Shown here: piece by piece, positions 9,526-21,771 of the stretch | How the letters are laid out: every line of letters begins with the position of its first letter | How positions within the stretch are numbered: the stretch's first letter is position 1 | From: Usnea hakonensis | Taxonomy: Eukaryota > Ascomycota > Lecanoromycetes > Lecanorales > Parmeliaceae | NCBI GenBank assembly: GCA_013423325.1 | Contig: BLJB01000298.1 | Coordinates: 1 to 64,000 of the forward strand | Length of the DNA stretch: 64,000 nucleotides | Reading direction: 5' to 3' | Notes under the pieces: generated by a model | Database searches by the model: none | What the model was told of the DNA's origin: nothing | What the model saw: the letters and a program-made list of their open reading frames with translations, nothing else | Made by a program: the position numbers and the translations under genes

Positions 9526-11553
9526 TTACTGCATCCTCTTTCTTTTCCGATCATCCGGCCCCATTGCCTCGTCCTCGTCCCTCTCGGCGGTTTCCGCCGG
9601 ATTGAGTAAACTATGCACATTGCTCGCCATACTGCTTCTTCTCGTCTGAGGTGCCGAGTCCATTTGGTGTCTGGGCTGTAATTTCGACCCGCCAAATAGA
9701 TTGTGGTTTGAGGCGAAGGGATTGGGATTGGAAGCGAAGGGGTTAGGATTTGACCAATGGCTTTCCATGCTGGCTGTTGAAGCAGTCGTTTCGCTGCTGG
9801 TCAAAGGTGGGGTTATCTGACGCGAGCTGAAAGACTTCCGGGGTGCTCCCAGCTCGTACGATGCGAGCGAATCTCGAATGTGCTGATCGCTGGTCATCGG
9901 TGCTTGAGTTGGTGATGAAGGCCAATGTGAGGATGATTGTCCTGATGCTAAGGGGGAATCCGTGCCATGGCCAGGCCAACCAGGTACCCGAATATCTGCA
10001 GAGGTATGCCTGCGCCCCATATTAGGACCTGGCGGCTCCGAGACCATGGCTAGAGGATGCTGAGAGGGTGGTTGGTTTATTTGTGTTTGAGGTTGTAAGG
10101 GTCGGACATAGTTGGGCAACGCATTTGCGGTTCCTATTGAACCGTATCGCCGTTGTGGTAGAGGCACAGGCATGGGATGTGGGGGCGGAATTTGGGGCTT
10201 GAACGCATGTGGGCGAGGAGGAACAGCGTGCAGTGAGGGGCGTCGCTCATCCGAGGCGACTTGGCGCGGTGACAAGGGCTCCGCGGTCAGGGCCATGTTT
10301 GAAAAATAGGGCTGTCTACCCGAGAGTAATGACTCGTGGGGATCTTCGTAGCTGCGTACCATGTCAAGTTGCCTCAAGATTTCTTTCTCCAAGATAGTTG
10401 CTGAGAGACGTCAGTATGAGGAATGAGCTGTGATGCATTGAAACCTACCATCTCGCCGGACAGGATGATCCGTTTCTGGAATCACAGATGAAACAATACG
10501 ACATAGGTCAAGGCTCCACTACGAAGATCAGCATAATCATTCTGTTCTTGACTGATCTGCTTACCTGATGACACTTCACTAGACTTTCATTCAAGGCGTG
10601 ACATTTAGCGCTAAGAGCTGTATTACTCTCCTCGGTTCGCGACAGCCTCGCATGTAGATCGAATACGCTGTGTTCAAGACTTTGCAATCTAAGCTCCGCG
10701 GGATCCACGACAGGCTCAGCAGGCGTGCCAGGCTGAGACACACTTGGCTTGTGAGGCGATGAGAAGGAATCTCTATGTATCAAGGCATGTCTCGATGCTC
10801 GCCTTTTTATCTCCCGTAGTCCTGCAAGGTCCCCCCTCTTAAAGTTCCCATTGCCATGCTTGAATTCCCATAGCGTGGATTCAGGTGACCCTGTGTGAAA
10901 AACGTCGCTCACTATGCAACCTATCAGCAGCGGCACCTGCAATGGCTCTTGAACCTTTGGAAGGCCTACCCTTGTGAAAACCGTACATGTTGAGCTGCCG
11001 TACAAATGATGAAACGTTGGTGTGCTTAAAGTATTGCCTCGGGCTTGTCAGCTTTTGAGCTACCACATTTTAGCAGTGCCGTACTCACGAAAGCACTTTT
11101 GAGAAGTCGGCAGAGGGCGACATGACAAAGCTCTCGTTGTTGGGCGACCAAGATATCAAGTTTGCTATGCTTGGATCTTCTAGCATACTGTGTCCACGTC
11201 AGCAACTAGACGATCAATGAAGGCTTAGCTTACTTATATAATTTATGTATGAAAGCAGTCTGGACCACTTTCGGCTGTTGGGATGATGTTGCCGCGGCCG
11301 CACTCATCCCGTTACCAGTCGTTCCGTTTTGCATATGCGTTGCCTCCACGTAATTACCGTTGCTCAGGGGTCCAGCAATATCCATCTCAGGGCTGCTGTG
11401 CCCCGGCGGCCCCATTGAGGCAGATGTGGTGGGCGTCATGTCCATCGAATCTTCATGGATAGGCTCTACCGGCTTTGTAGACGAGGGAAGTATAGGTATA
11501 TTTCTGTGTGCCCCGTTCTGTTGCGGGTCGCCTGAGAAAGGACTTCGGCCCAT
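9526..11553 (-). CDS. sfl1: HSF-type DNA-binding transcription factor (Sfl1-like)
   Basis: A six-exon gene: 11553-11234, 11187-11089, 11037-10970, 10911-10565, 10518-10449 and 10400-9526. It totals 592 residues with every junction in phase. The heat-shock-factor DNA-binding domain runs from about residue 96 to 200. It includes the invariant DFSKVLSQYFKHTNVSSFVR and RQLNMYGFHK segments, split across exons 2-4, then the LWEFKHGNGNF and IKRRASRHALIHRD blocks typical of the Sfl1 subfamily and not of Hsf1 or Skn7; there is no receiver domain. A short coiled coil (LRLQSLEHSVFDLHARLS) follows and may allow oligomerisation. The C-terminal half is Pro/Ser-rich and ends in a KRKRMQ basic tail. Sfl1 proteins repress adhesion and morphogenesis genes under PKA control in yeasts. 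I took the first ATG, 11553; a GTG three codons upstream is not needed. Confidence 0.9.
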
Positions 11554-12624
11554 CACATCCACTGGACGAAACGACGATTGTATATAGCTATCGATGGTGA
11601 AACGATGTCGGAATTGACTCCTTTTCTTGCTCCGTCACAATTGGGTCGACATAAGGGAGTCCTTCTAGCGTGGGACATTAGACTGACGACAGTGATGGGG
11701 AAGCGTGGCTGGGCAGATTGGAGATGTTAAAAGCTGATGTATCGTTTATTCTTGCCTCTAGTGGGCCAGTATGAGACAGGTATGCTACGCACAGGTTGTG
11801 CAACAGCAAGTTTGTGTAGAGGAGGAGGCAGATTTTGGGCGCGATGAGACCCAAGACGAGGTTATGCTGTGGAGCTTTGTTGGTATGTAAGCGCGTCAAA
11901 GTAAAAGCGCCGGGGGTGTCTAAGACGGTCGCCATCAGCTGAGATGTTGCAGCAGGAGCCCAGCTCAGGGTCATCGGATGGGAATAATTCTCCGTATCTG
12001 AGCTCCGGCTTCGGGAGGTCGCAGCTAGAAGGTACGTACCTGTCTTGAAACTTTGGCTCAATGTTTAGATTCGCGCCTACAAAATTCGCCTCCGGGCAAT
12101 TAGGTATCTTCTATCCAAGCGGCGAGTGGGTCTTGGGTCCCAAAGTCGAACAGTTGGCCTTGATGGTTCGATTTTCAGGAGACTGTCCGCTCGCGGAGAA
12201 GGGGGGGAGCCACATTAGATAGATAGAATTTGTGCGAGATGCCGATGGCGAAAGGCTTACTTGATGACAATATTGAAGGAAAGAATTGGCTAAATAGCAA
12301 AGTATTTGAGAAAGAAGTATAAGGTAAGTAAGACGTATATAAGACGAGCTTGGCCGGAGTGGGCATTCCAGAATGCAACGACGGACCCTTCCATTCTGAC
12401 AAGGGAAGCTGCAAAACTGGAGAGATTGACGCCAAGACAAGCTAGTTTATATGCTAGTCCTAGCTCCGTACTAGTTTGTAGCCTCCACCCAAAAAAAAGA
12501 AGGGAAAAAACGTGGTTGACAGGGATATACGAGGTGCACGGATGTTTTTAAGGTTCTTGGATCCTCTTATGATCTTCATCCGAGCATCCCAGTTCACCAT
12601 GCCATTTCTTTGCATGAAGTGAAG

Positions 12625-12652
12625 TCACTAAAGTACCAAGTTACTTTAGTGA
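12625..12652. repeat. Perfect 11-bp inverted repeat (hairpin)
   Basis: TCACTAAAGTA at 12625-12635 is followed by a 6-base spacer and its exact complement at 12642-12652. A third partial copy of the AAAGTACTTGG core lies about 60 bases further on. It is either a stem-loop in a transcript or a binding site for a symmetric regulator dimer. Confidence 0.6.
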
Positions 12653-13262
12653 TTACTGACCCGGGGCTTATAACAACTTCTTTTATAGATTTTTCTAAAG
12701 TACTTGGCTTCCTAATATGTTGTATGTCGTCTCCAGTCGCTGGACCTGAGCGTCAACAAGTTGTCTTTGGAAAAGGAAATACCGTCTTTGCTGACGGTTC
12801 AAGTACTAGTACTACAAGTATTTCTCTTGACCATCTATCAAGTTTAGTTGGTTTTAGACACATGTGATGCGTCATTTATCCTGCCTGACATGGGAATCAA
12901 GGGTAAAATGTAAAATCCTCTGGGATTCTTCCCGCTCACTCATGCCCCCCACGAATCCTTTCACATTTTCCCACGAGACGTTTCAGAAAGTCTCGGGATA
13001 AGCATGATCAGACACAAGTCTAACGGCAGGGGTGAATGCGCTAGGATTGGAATCAAAAAGTGACTCCGAAGGCTCCGGCCTCAGGCTGTGCCTGCTTACG
13101 ATCTACCTAGAAGGAATTATTCATATCCAGGCTCCTCAGGAAGGTCGACCGACCTAGAATCTATGTGTACCGTTCTTAGAGCGTATAGCGAACTATCCGC
13201 TTATCAGCTTTGATTCAGGACATGTCCATGCTATCGAACGCTGCGTATAATACACCCCACGG

Positions 13263-13288
13263 AAACCACGTGAAACATCGCGTGGTTT
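13263..13288. promoter_or_regulatory. Inverted repeat AAACCACG-N10-CGTGGTTT with E-box
   Basis: Two perfectly complementary 8-bp arms (13263-13270 and 13281-13288) flank a 10-base spacer. The left arm runs into CACGTG, the core recognised by bHLH factors. The site lies in the shared region between two transcription-factor genes, about 1.7 kb upstream of each. A bound symmetric dimer is plausible but not shown. Confidence 0.45.
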
Positions 13289-14865
13289 ATCCGCTATTCG
13301 GCTATTTAGCCATCCATTTCTCAGCTTGGCTTGTCGAGTGAGATAGCTGTTGATCCTTCAGCAAACTTGAAGATCTCTCCGAATTGCAGATCTGGCTGAT
13401 CATCAACATTCAAGACTCTAGATCCTGAGCAACCTCAAGAAAACGCACGATTGAGCCGTGTCCAACCCCGGCTCATCCCCAGTTGTTTTTTTTCTTGCCA
13501 ATCTGAGGCGTTTGCGAACAACAAAGAAGACTGCCTCTAACCCTGACAACTTCTCTCTGTCACACCTAGCATGCTACCACTCTATCATTTTAGCAGATAG
13601 TAAACACTCGGTTCAGGGAGGCTTTGCGAGTGAACAGCTGCGCCCAAAAATAGATGTGCAGTACGAAGCACCTCCGAGGCCCGATGGCTGAGTTTTGCTT
13701 AATTGCTAGAGAGTGACGTTGGACCGTAAAGAGGTTCAGAAATGGATATTCCAATTGACTCCTGCATCACTAGGGCAGTAAATCCCGCTGTTCTCTCACT
13801 TGGGAAAATGTGGGTGGATGATGCGGCGCACGCGCATCTATGATCATCAAGCTCAAAAGAGCAGAGACAAAACTCGGAATCCTTCAAGCCTCACATTAGT
13901 ATGCGGTATGACACGAATCGTATTCGCTATTGCTATCAACAATTCCGTACCCGTTCAAAACACATGTAGTTTCGGATTGCCATTTGTATGCCATCAATCT
14001 TTGAAGTCTTCCAACGCGGAGCTGGGGATACCTACCCAGTGCCACTCATGGACTGGTCGTGATCTTTTTAGATGTCCCGTTGCGCTCCATCTTTCCACAC
14101 GCAAGACGTTGAACTTGAGCTGCGTAGCGTTGTCATACCGCGATAGCCAGATTGGTGGAAAGATCGACGAAAATAGATATGTATTCTTGTCAACAACTTG
14201 ATCATCCAAACACACGGCGTTTCCTGAGATTTCCCAGTCTTTTCGACTGCGCACTGACGCGGAAACGCTAATTACGATCTTGCGGTAGAAAGGAAGTTGC
14301 GCAGGGCTGGATCAGGCGGTTCGCCTAGCTTCATCGAATACGTACTACGGCTTTCAAGAGAGGTACAGGCTGTGACTTTTGGATGCGGAACGAACTTGTG
14401 TGGAACAACAAAAAACGTTGTTGTTTTCAATTCCTACCTACTTTACTTTACTTAGATACCTGTATAAATCAATGTTCGCCAAGTATAGAAGCTGCGCCAC
14501 TGCCAAGACTTTCACCAGATGTACTTTACTCTATTAGGTAAGATGCTTTATTTAGACTAATCATATTTTGCTATACATCTCAAGGCATTAAAGATTCTAA
14601 GATCAAGAACTCGGAGTTCACTATGTCCATTCTTCTTTGTCAGACTGGGCTGTGTTCCTAACAACTCAGTATGTATGAGTAGCCCGGTCAGTTTTTGATT
14701 GGTGCACATTAATTCAGCTTATGTGGCCGCAGGCGGCGCCTCCGCCCGAATAAGCGGTGACCAAGTCTTTCGCTGTCTCAATAAAGAATTGCCATGCACG
14801 TCCTTAAGCATTGACCTTGTAGATATTCTTGGGTTTTCAACACATTGAATTGTTTCAAAGCCAAG

Positions 14866-16922
14866 ATGGTTTATTGTGGACCGCCGTCCAAAGGATGCCA
14901 AACTTGTCGAGAGAGGAAAATTCGAGTAAGTCAACATGCTCTTCCCCCATCCTGCCCCACTTCACTCCAAAGTAGTTGCTTATAGTAGGTCAACAGTGTG
15001 ACCAGCGTCCAGGCGGATGCTTGAGATGTTCAAAAGCGAGGCGCCAGTGTCCAGGCTATCGAGATCTAGTACGTTATCTTATTGCAATCATTTCTTTGAT
15101 CTATACCACATTCCGCGCCCCAAGATACTTTAGGAGGATGTTAGCACTTTCTCTCATGTTGAAGATATGTTATAGTTCAACATCTTTCCTCAGGATCGGA
15201 AATGCTTACACGATACCTTCAATAGTCGAACCTGTTGTTTAGAGATCAGAGTGTAGACGTGATAAGAAAGGCCAAGGGTTCTTCCAGGAGTAGTCCGGTC
15301 CTTTCGGCACCCAACTCCCTCACGCTAGCACCGCGCCAGGACCCGGAAAGCTCATTTTCGTCAGTACGATGGAACAAAGATCCGGGGGCCCTACATCTGA
15401 ACTTGTACTACTCCATAAACTCAACTATCGACGAAAGGGCTATGGCTTTCTTCTCTACTCATTACATTGTCGGCGCAGAAAGCCGTTCGGGCAATTGCGC
15501 AGGCTATGCCATGGACGACAATCTTTCGAGCTGCATGAAAGCTGTGGGACTCGCTGCAATGGCAAGTACCACTCATCATGGTGAACTCATCAGAGAGGTA
15601 CGTTGTCTTGGAGAGAGATGATCAGATGCGAAGTCCTAGGTGAATCTCAAGACAATTTTCCGGAAAGGGCAAAATGCCCCACAAGTAGCATCCGTTGCTC
15701 AAGAACTCTGTCCCTCATGTCGGCCCTCCGACGCTTTCAAATCTTTCCTTTTGTGCCGCAAAAAGGCACTTGGGCCTCTTGCGCTCCCGGGGCTCAGCTT
15801 TGAAGCGACTTTTGCTAACTCTGAGTGTCTCATTAGGCGACTAATCAGTATCTATCTGCCATTCGACTTACTAATAATGCCTTGGCGTCCGTTGCAGATG
15901 TCAAGAAAGATAGCACGCTCTTAGCCGTCATGCTGCTGAGCATTGTGGAAACCATGATTAGTGGCCATCAGCGTTCGCTGGATGCTTGGACAAGTCATAT
16001 TAACGGCGCTGCTGCCCTCATCAAAGTGCGAGGACTAGAGCAACTGACTAGTGATGGAGGAGTACGTTTGTTCTCGCAAGCGACGGCTGGTCTTATGGTT
16101 AGCTGCATGGGAATAGGAATGGCGTTGCCAGAGCACATCTCAGTGCTGATTACTCAACTTGCGAAGCACGCGGATGTCAGCGATCCAACATGGCTTAATT
16201 ACGAGCTCATGATGTCGCTCACAAATTTTCGTGCACAAGTGGTATCTGGAGTCATCTTGGACCCGCAAGAAATATTGTCAATAGCGCTCGAGCTCGAACA
16301 GATTGCTCTTTCAGTCTTTGCCAACTCACCAAGTATCTATGAGTACGAGACGGTTTACACGGATGAGGACCCAAGTATCATATTTGCCGGTTGCTATCAT
16401 GTATATCAGGACTACATGGCCGCAACGGTGTGGAATGGGGTTCGGACTATCAGAATGATGCTTCAAGAAATGATTCGGGATGCCATCGAAAAGCTCCGTT
16501 CATGTACACCATCTCGTTCCATGGATGATCAGTACACAGCACAGTATCAGTCATCGACGCGTATCCTGTACCAATTGCAATCCGAAATAATCGCCAGCGT
16601 GCCTCAGCATTTGGGTTATGTGTCTAAAAAGTCCAACTCCCGCACCGCGTCAAGCCACAACTTTCTCTGGTCGCACTTCAAATATCGCGCTAGTAATCCC
16701 TTTCATTCGTTCAAAAAGACGCCAAATGAGTCTCCAATGATCCGTGCTATGGGTGGCTATCCCCTACCATGGGCACTTTATCTCGTCGGCGCTGTCGACA
16801 TCGCCACTAAACCTGTGCAGGACTGGGTTATTCGCACCCTCCATGAGATCGGACGATCGATGGGAGTGCAGCAAGCTGTTGCTCTGGCAGATAGATTAGA
16901 AAAGGAGCGTAATCAGATCTGA
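14866..16922 (+). CDS. Zn(II)2Cys6 fungal transcription factor
   Basis: A four-exon gene: 14866-14925, 14997-15068, 15226-15597 and 15837-16922, giving 529 residues in frame. Joining exons 1 and 2 reconstitutes a perfect binuclear zinc cluster: the six cysteines are spaced C-x2-C-x6-C-x6-C-x2-C-x6-C at residues 11-38, with the RERKIR basic stretch between Cys2 and Cys3. After it come a FRDQSVDVIRKAKG block and a long helical region (DSTLLAVMLLSIVE, LDAWTSHINGAAALIKVRG), the standard layout of the fungal-specific transcription factor domain 2 family (PF11951). The third intron is long (239 nt), but removing it restores the conserved LIREATNQYLSAIRLTNNAL segment, so I trust it. Target genes cannot be read from the sequence. 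Confidence 0.9.
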
Positions 16923-17367
16923 ACCCAGTCTGTAGATTTGGCAGCATCGTCGACTGCTTCTAGACGTTCTGTGGGTGTCGTGAAACGAGACAATCAGGTT
17001 TTCGTGGGTCAGATCTTTGCTGTCACCGCACAGGCTTAATATTCCATTACCTTGGTGATTGGAGAATCCTGAACCTGACCGCAAAGTTTCCAAGTCTAAA
17101 CGTCTTTGTTCCCCTCTTCCACCAAAAAACCGCCTTTGTTCAAAAAGACAGCCGCCTTCTTGATCTCCTTTATGGAAATCCGGCAATGGGAGAAATTACC
17201 ACCAACACAATAGCATTCTCCTACACAAAGAACGCTTCCCTCCACAAAGGACCTTCCTTCAACCCCACCCCCCTCCTACCCTAACCCCCTCATATACTTC
17301 CCTCCCCCGTTCCCCGCCACTCCCTACTCTAGCTTCCCATCCAATTCACAGCCAATCCAACCAAAAA
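16923..17367. other. Intergenic, C-rich leader before the next gene
   Basis: This is the 3' flank of the Zn2Cys6 gene followed by a C-rich stretch (about 17255-17365) of the kind that precedes plus-strand genes here. Nothing else is recognised. Confidence 0.4.
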
Positions 17368-17754
17368 ATGCTCTTAGCTATCACATTAACCCTCCTGGCC
17401 TTCTACATCCTCCTCCTCATCCTCAGCCAACTTCTCCAACCCGATACCCTCAATCCACCTTCCAACGCCTCCCCCATAAGCTCCCAGGACTCCTTCCCTT
17501 TCAGTCCCCAGGACGCCCCTTTCCAGCCCAAGCATGAACACAAATATGAATACAATCACAGATATCATCGATCAAACGACGCCTGCGCTATCACAGAGCA
17601 GCATGCTGCCGTGCATGCCATCGAGATGGCTATTGCGGGAGCAAAGTTTCGCCGATGGGGGGAGGAGCAGGGGTGGGAGGGTTGTCGGATGGAGGTGGAG
17701 AGGGAGGGGTTCAGGAGGGGGTTGCGAGAAAAGAGGTTGAGGATGGGTGGGTGA
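17368..17754 (+). CDS. Small hypothetical protein with N-terminal membrane segment
   Basis: A 128-residue intronless frame. Residues 1-24 form a strongly hydrophobic helix (LLAITLTLLAFYILLLIL) suited to a signal anchor. A Pro/Ser-rich stretch follows to about residue 55, and then a His/Tyr/Glu-rich and helical, basic C-terminal part (residues 70-125). There is no cleavage-site pattern that I would trust, so it is more likely membrane-anchored than secreted. The codon composition again changes from C-rich to G-rich along the gene. It resembles no family that I know; support is the clean ATG after a C-rich leader, the frame length and the coherent hydrophobic start. Confidence 0.5.
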   Translation: MLLAITLTLLAFYILLLILSQLLQPDTLNPPSNASPISSQDSFPFSPQDAPFQPKHEHKYEYNHRYHRSNDACAITEQHAAVHAIEMAIAGAKFRRWGEEQGWEGCRMEVEREGFRRGLREKRLRMGG

Positions 17755-18439
17755 TTAAGGTAGGAGGGTAACAGTTGGTACGACCAGGGTGGAAATCTTC
17801 GGTCGTGATCATTTACGTTCTGTCATCCTGATGTACTTCGGGGTCCAACTTATAGATATTGCACCTATCATATAGTCGTTAAGAGAAATTCGGCTGTTCT
17901 ACGGAGTACTTTGTAAGATCACAATACTCGAAGCCTTGCATTGCCAAGCCACTAATGCGAGCTGCTTTCACGTGATGCCGAGGATTTCTATTAAAGAGGG
18001 TGTCTCGTAGCGAGCGCTCTGATTAGTATTACATACGCCTACCGGTCAAGGAAGGTGATACCGAGATCACACTGCCAGCCTTGGCATCAACGACTGGTGC
18101 CTGCTGGGCGATTCAGCCTGTCTATCATTCTTTCTGTTTTCAATGACAGACAAGTCGAACCATTTGTAGCTTCTATAAGGATGCCATAGATTTCAGCGTA
18201 TTGTTCCTACTGTGTGGGCTGCAACGGCTAGGCAGATCGCGACATCGAGCCCTCCACTCGTCCAGTGCTACTAGCTATCGCATGTGGCGAGCCTTGAGGG
18301 ACACTGCTACTCTGAGAGCTCCTTCAGTGGATTCTTTTCATTCTGTAGTCGTAATGGAGGCATGTGATTCATTTCCTCGCGTCAATACCTAATACGCAGG
18401 CTCACAGAGTTTGGGCAGGTCTGGAACGTCCGGAACACG
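17755..18439. other. Intergenic, nothing recognised
   Basis: About 0.7 kb between two plus-strand genes. There is a short plus-strand frame at 18201-18392 with no domain. I see no repeat, RNA gene or clear regulatory motif. Confidence 0.35.
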
Positions 18440-19892
18440 ATGCGGAGGCGGATGACAAGATCTTGTAAGTGATCGAACCCCAACTTGCGCCTTTGTACTC
18501 CCTCTGTCGTGTTTCTGAGCATTCGTAGTCTCTATCTGCTAGAAATTCACTAATTTGTTTGTCGAAGGGATCGATTACCTGCTTTGCCAATTCGCAGCCG
18601 ACAAAAAGCTTTCGACACTTGAAAGCCTTCCGGCTGAGATACTTGAAATCATCTATGAGGATGTGAGTCCGCTATCGTGGGTTGACGATCGGTATTAATA
18701 TTCAAAGCTTCAATCGAACTCTATCTCTGGGGTCCGAGCCTTGGCCCTTGCATCTCGAATTTGCCGTGCCCTAGCTAGCCCCTACTTTTTCAAACCCGTC
18801 AACTGTGAATTCAAGGAGCTCAAAGGCAGTGATATGATAAGGCATCCTCCCGTTGTCACTTTAAGTACAAAGGACAATTTCAAAACCCTCACGCTTCAAC
18901 CAAGAACACCGTCCCGGACGGATCGTACAAGAACGATCAGTCAAGTCCTGAGTGTAGATGGTACCTATGAGTGTTTCGAGTACCTACCTGACAGGGTGAG
19001 GTTTCATGACATAACGTCACCGCCTGCCCTTTCAGCGCCTGCCCTTGACCTCCTGAGCCGCAATCTCCCTTTACTATCAAGGATGACCATCGGCTTTAAA
19101 GAATTCATGGGTTACAGTACTAGCTGGGATCGTGTGTTTGAAAAAGCCATCAGAAGAAGAACGTTGTTTCCCATGGAGGTAAGAGATTTGTTTCCACTCG
19201 TATCACACACAGATGGTTTAGACATGATCTGCGCGATCGCTCGCTTCGAAAATCTTCGCCATCTCGCTCTTCACTACGAGCTCTGGCCAGAACAAGCGAC
19301 TCTCATGCATCCAACACCGGGATGCCAAGCCGCTTGTGAGTTGTATGAGTCCATCCAGGCACGAAAACGAGGTCAAAGTCTCCTTCAATTAAAGGTAGTC
19401 TTTAATTTCGACTCGGTCTACTTGTTCTGCCACCGTGGCTCGTGGAAATTTCCAAAAATCATAGCGAACAAGATGACCATAACGTGCGATGAGGGATTCT
19501 CAATGCAAGATGGCCGAAAGCCTCAGTGTCGCTCCGCTTGTGACATTCCACACTTTGGGAAGATTATTGAGCGCCGATGGAGGACTGAGATGCTTTATGG
19601 AGAGAGGGCATGGAGACATCGTCTAGGAGGTATTCAATACGAGCTTCTACACGGCAAATATAAGAGCTTGCCGTGGAGTGCCGTAATGGAAACGGTCATG
19701 CGCTTGGTGCTGTTGCCTTCGCATCTTTCCTTCAAGAACGGTCAGCGCGTGCGATATGAACCCTCTTTGACAAAGGCTGAGATGAGCGATCTGATCGGTT
19801 GCTCCACACGACCACGGCCATTCACGGACATACTTTTCGAAAAGATGCGGGTGTACAGGCCGTTGCCTTCCCGCGCCCCTCGTCACTGGTAG
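18440..19892 (+). CDS. F-box-like protein
   Basis: The secure part is an exon ending at 18662 and a long exon 18708-19892. Splicing gives STLESLPAEILEIIYEDLQS followed by ALALASRICRALASPYFFK, an N-terminal F-box-like motif that normally binds Skp1 in SCF ubiquitin ligases. The rest (about 340 residues) has no repeat domain that I recognise, but it resembles the leucine-poor tails of fungal F-box proteins. The 5' end is uncertain: the frame is closed upstream by a stop at about 18540, so an extra exon is needed. The ATG at 18440 with a donor at 18465 joins in frame to an acceptor either before 18569 or before 18599; I could not choose between them. The substrate is unknown. Confidence 0.65.
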
Positions 19893-21771
19893 CATTAGGG
19901 GAGTTCGTTTATACATCGTAGACGCTCCTGGATGGACCCTTCTTCATATCCACCACACTAACATATACTCATCATACAACTCTCACAAGCCAAGCTCGAG
20001 CAGCCTCCCTCTCCTGCCCAGCCCAATATATACCCTGAATATCAGCACTAGGCAGCGCTCCGTAGATAGCTTTTCCTCCCTCCCTCCCTCCCACAGTCAT
20101 TACTCACCTACCTCACCAACCAACCAACCAACCAATCCGCTCCCCCCACAGCCCTCCCTCCCAAACTCACCCCTTGAAATCGAGCACTCGTCAAAACAAA
20201 TGTAGATGAAACCCTGGAACCATGGGTCGTGGCTGAGTGAGTCCTTATCATGAGGACTACATAGCTTGGGGTTAGGACATGTATTGCGGGGAGAGCGGTG
20301 ATGGTATTTATATATTTATTTATACGGGATATTAATTTGAGGTTGCAGAGATGGTGGAGTTGGCGGGGGGTTGGGGGATGGGGGTTCGGTTTTAAGCTTT
20401 TTTCTGTTGGGGGTGAGAGGAGATGAGCGCTGTTTCTGGACCTAGGGGGGCTGGGGCCAGGGAGGGCATTATTTATTTTTTGGGGGGTGTTGGTGGTGGT
20501 GGTGGGGTTGGATCTAAACTCACCAACCCAACCCAGAGGTACTCTTTACTCTTCACGAGAGCCCCCGGGGGGAGCCGGGGTGTTCATGAAAGAAACAACC
20601 CCAATGATTTATTGTTGGAATATGGCCATGGGTGTAGGACTGATCCATTATTCTATGAAGAAAGTGCTACCTAAATACCCCTATGCCAAGCCACTAGGCA
20701 TGTGACATCTATGTGTTGAGAGAGTGGTGCATCATTTCCAACATTTATATCCACCCTTTCTTCCTTTCTTTTTTCTTTTTTCTTTTCTTTTTTCTAAAAG
20801 ACTGGACTGGGCTGGGTGGTTATGTGTAGAGTATGTTGGAGGGGGGGAGGGGGGGGGGAGAGGGGTAGGAAAGCGAGGCGGGGGTCTATTTATCGACGGT
20901 GGTGAGTGGGATTGGTGGGATGGTTGGTGTTTGGTTGGTAGATTGGTGGGGGATGAGGATGGGGGGTTGTGGTTTGTGGGGTTTGTGGTGTGGGTGGTTT
21001 GTATGGTGGAGATTTGAAGATGTGTGTGCTACGCTATGGGGGAATTTATTTGGCTGTTACCGACCTGATTCTTTTTTTATGCTATCTTGCTTGCTAACTT
21101 GCTTGCTTGCTTGCTTGCTTCCTTCCTATCCTTCCTATCCTTCCTATCCTTCCTATCCTTCCTATCCTTCCTATCCTTCCTTCCCTCTTCTTCCTTCCTT
21201 CCACCTTCTTTTCCTCTCTTTTCGTTCTTCCATCTAGATCGTTGTTGCGCTGTAGTTTATGGGGAGATGGAGCTTTTATGTCAAGATGGGCTTTTTGAGT
21301 GGTTTTTTTGGAGGCGATGGTGCCACTGGGGGGGAGTTGGTTGGGTGGTTTGGGGGATGGTAAGGGAGGGGAGAGGGGGGGGAAGACGGGTGGGGGATGG
21401 GCAATGGGGTTGGGTGATGGGGGGAGAGAAGGGACCGGTTGTTGATGATATGATAAGTCGAATGGGAGAATGACTGGGGGTTGAGGAATTCGATTTCAAG
21501 ATGTAAGTGTAGTATTAGCTTCGTATCGAGTTTCAGACAGGGCACATCTTCATGTCAAATCGTGCCGTTATGTATTGTATAAGGTACGGAGATAGCACGA
21601 ATGTTCGCATGGCAGTTGGTCGTATATCGGAAGTTGTAGGAAATGGAATGGTAAACTATCTTTATGAGTTTTTTTGGTAGTTAGCTAAATTTGATAGAAT
21701 TGGGAAATACTTATTCTTGGAGATTTGCTCCTAGCGAAAAGTACGAAAGGCGAAAAAGAAAGAACCCCATA
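19893..21771. other. 1.9 kb low-complexity intergenic DNA with C-to-G skew switches
   Basis: The plus strand is C-rich at about 20060-20170, then strongly G-rich at 20340-20550 and 20830-21010. It is C/T-rich again at 21090-21235 and G-rich at 21300-21430. Several G stretches (for example 20838-20872 and 21361-21424) satisfy the four-run G-quadruplex pattern. Frames here are long only because of the skew. No protein domain is visible. The skew order matches that of plus-strand genes in the window, so non-coding or eroded transcripts are possible. Confidence 0.45.
21094..21180 (+). repeat. Microsatellite and 9-bp minisatellite
   Basis: A (GCTT)n tract at about 21100-21119 runs directly into 6.5 copies of the 9-mer CTTCCTATC at 21122-21180, and then into further CTTCC-rich DNA. 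The 9-mer copies are identical, which suggests recent slippage or unequal exchange. Confidence 0.85.

Larger units (their letters stand above)
11554..14865. other. 3.3 kb divergent intergenic region with two strong hairpins
   Basis: This lies between the divergently transcribed Sfl1-like gene and the Zn2Cys6 gene, both regulators, so it may hold long 5' leaders for each. No reading frame here shows a domain. Two inverted repeats are visible: a perfect 11-bp stem with a 6-base loop at 12625-12652, and an 8-bp stem around a CACGTG box at 13263-13288. The long gap is typical of fungal developmental regulators, which often have long leaders and upstream ORFs. Confidence 0.45.

Noticed and set aside
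21087..21473. Frames encoding FLSFLSFLS or PILPILP repeats
   Set aside because: Direct translation of the 9-bp minisatellite and G-rich DNA; no start context or conserved part.
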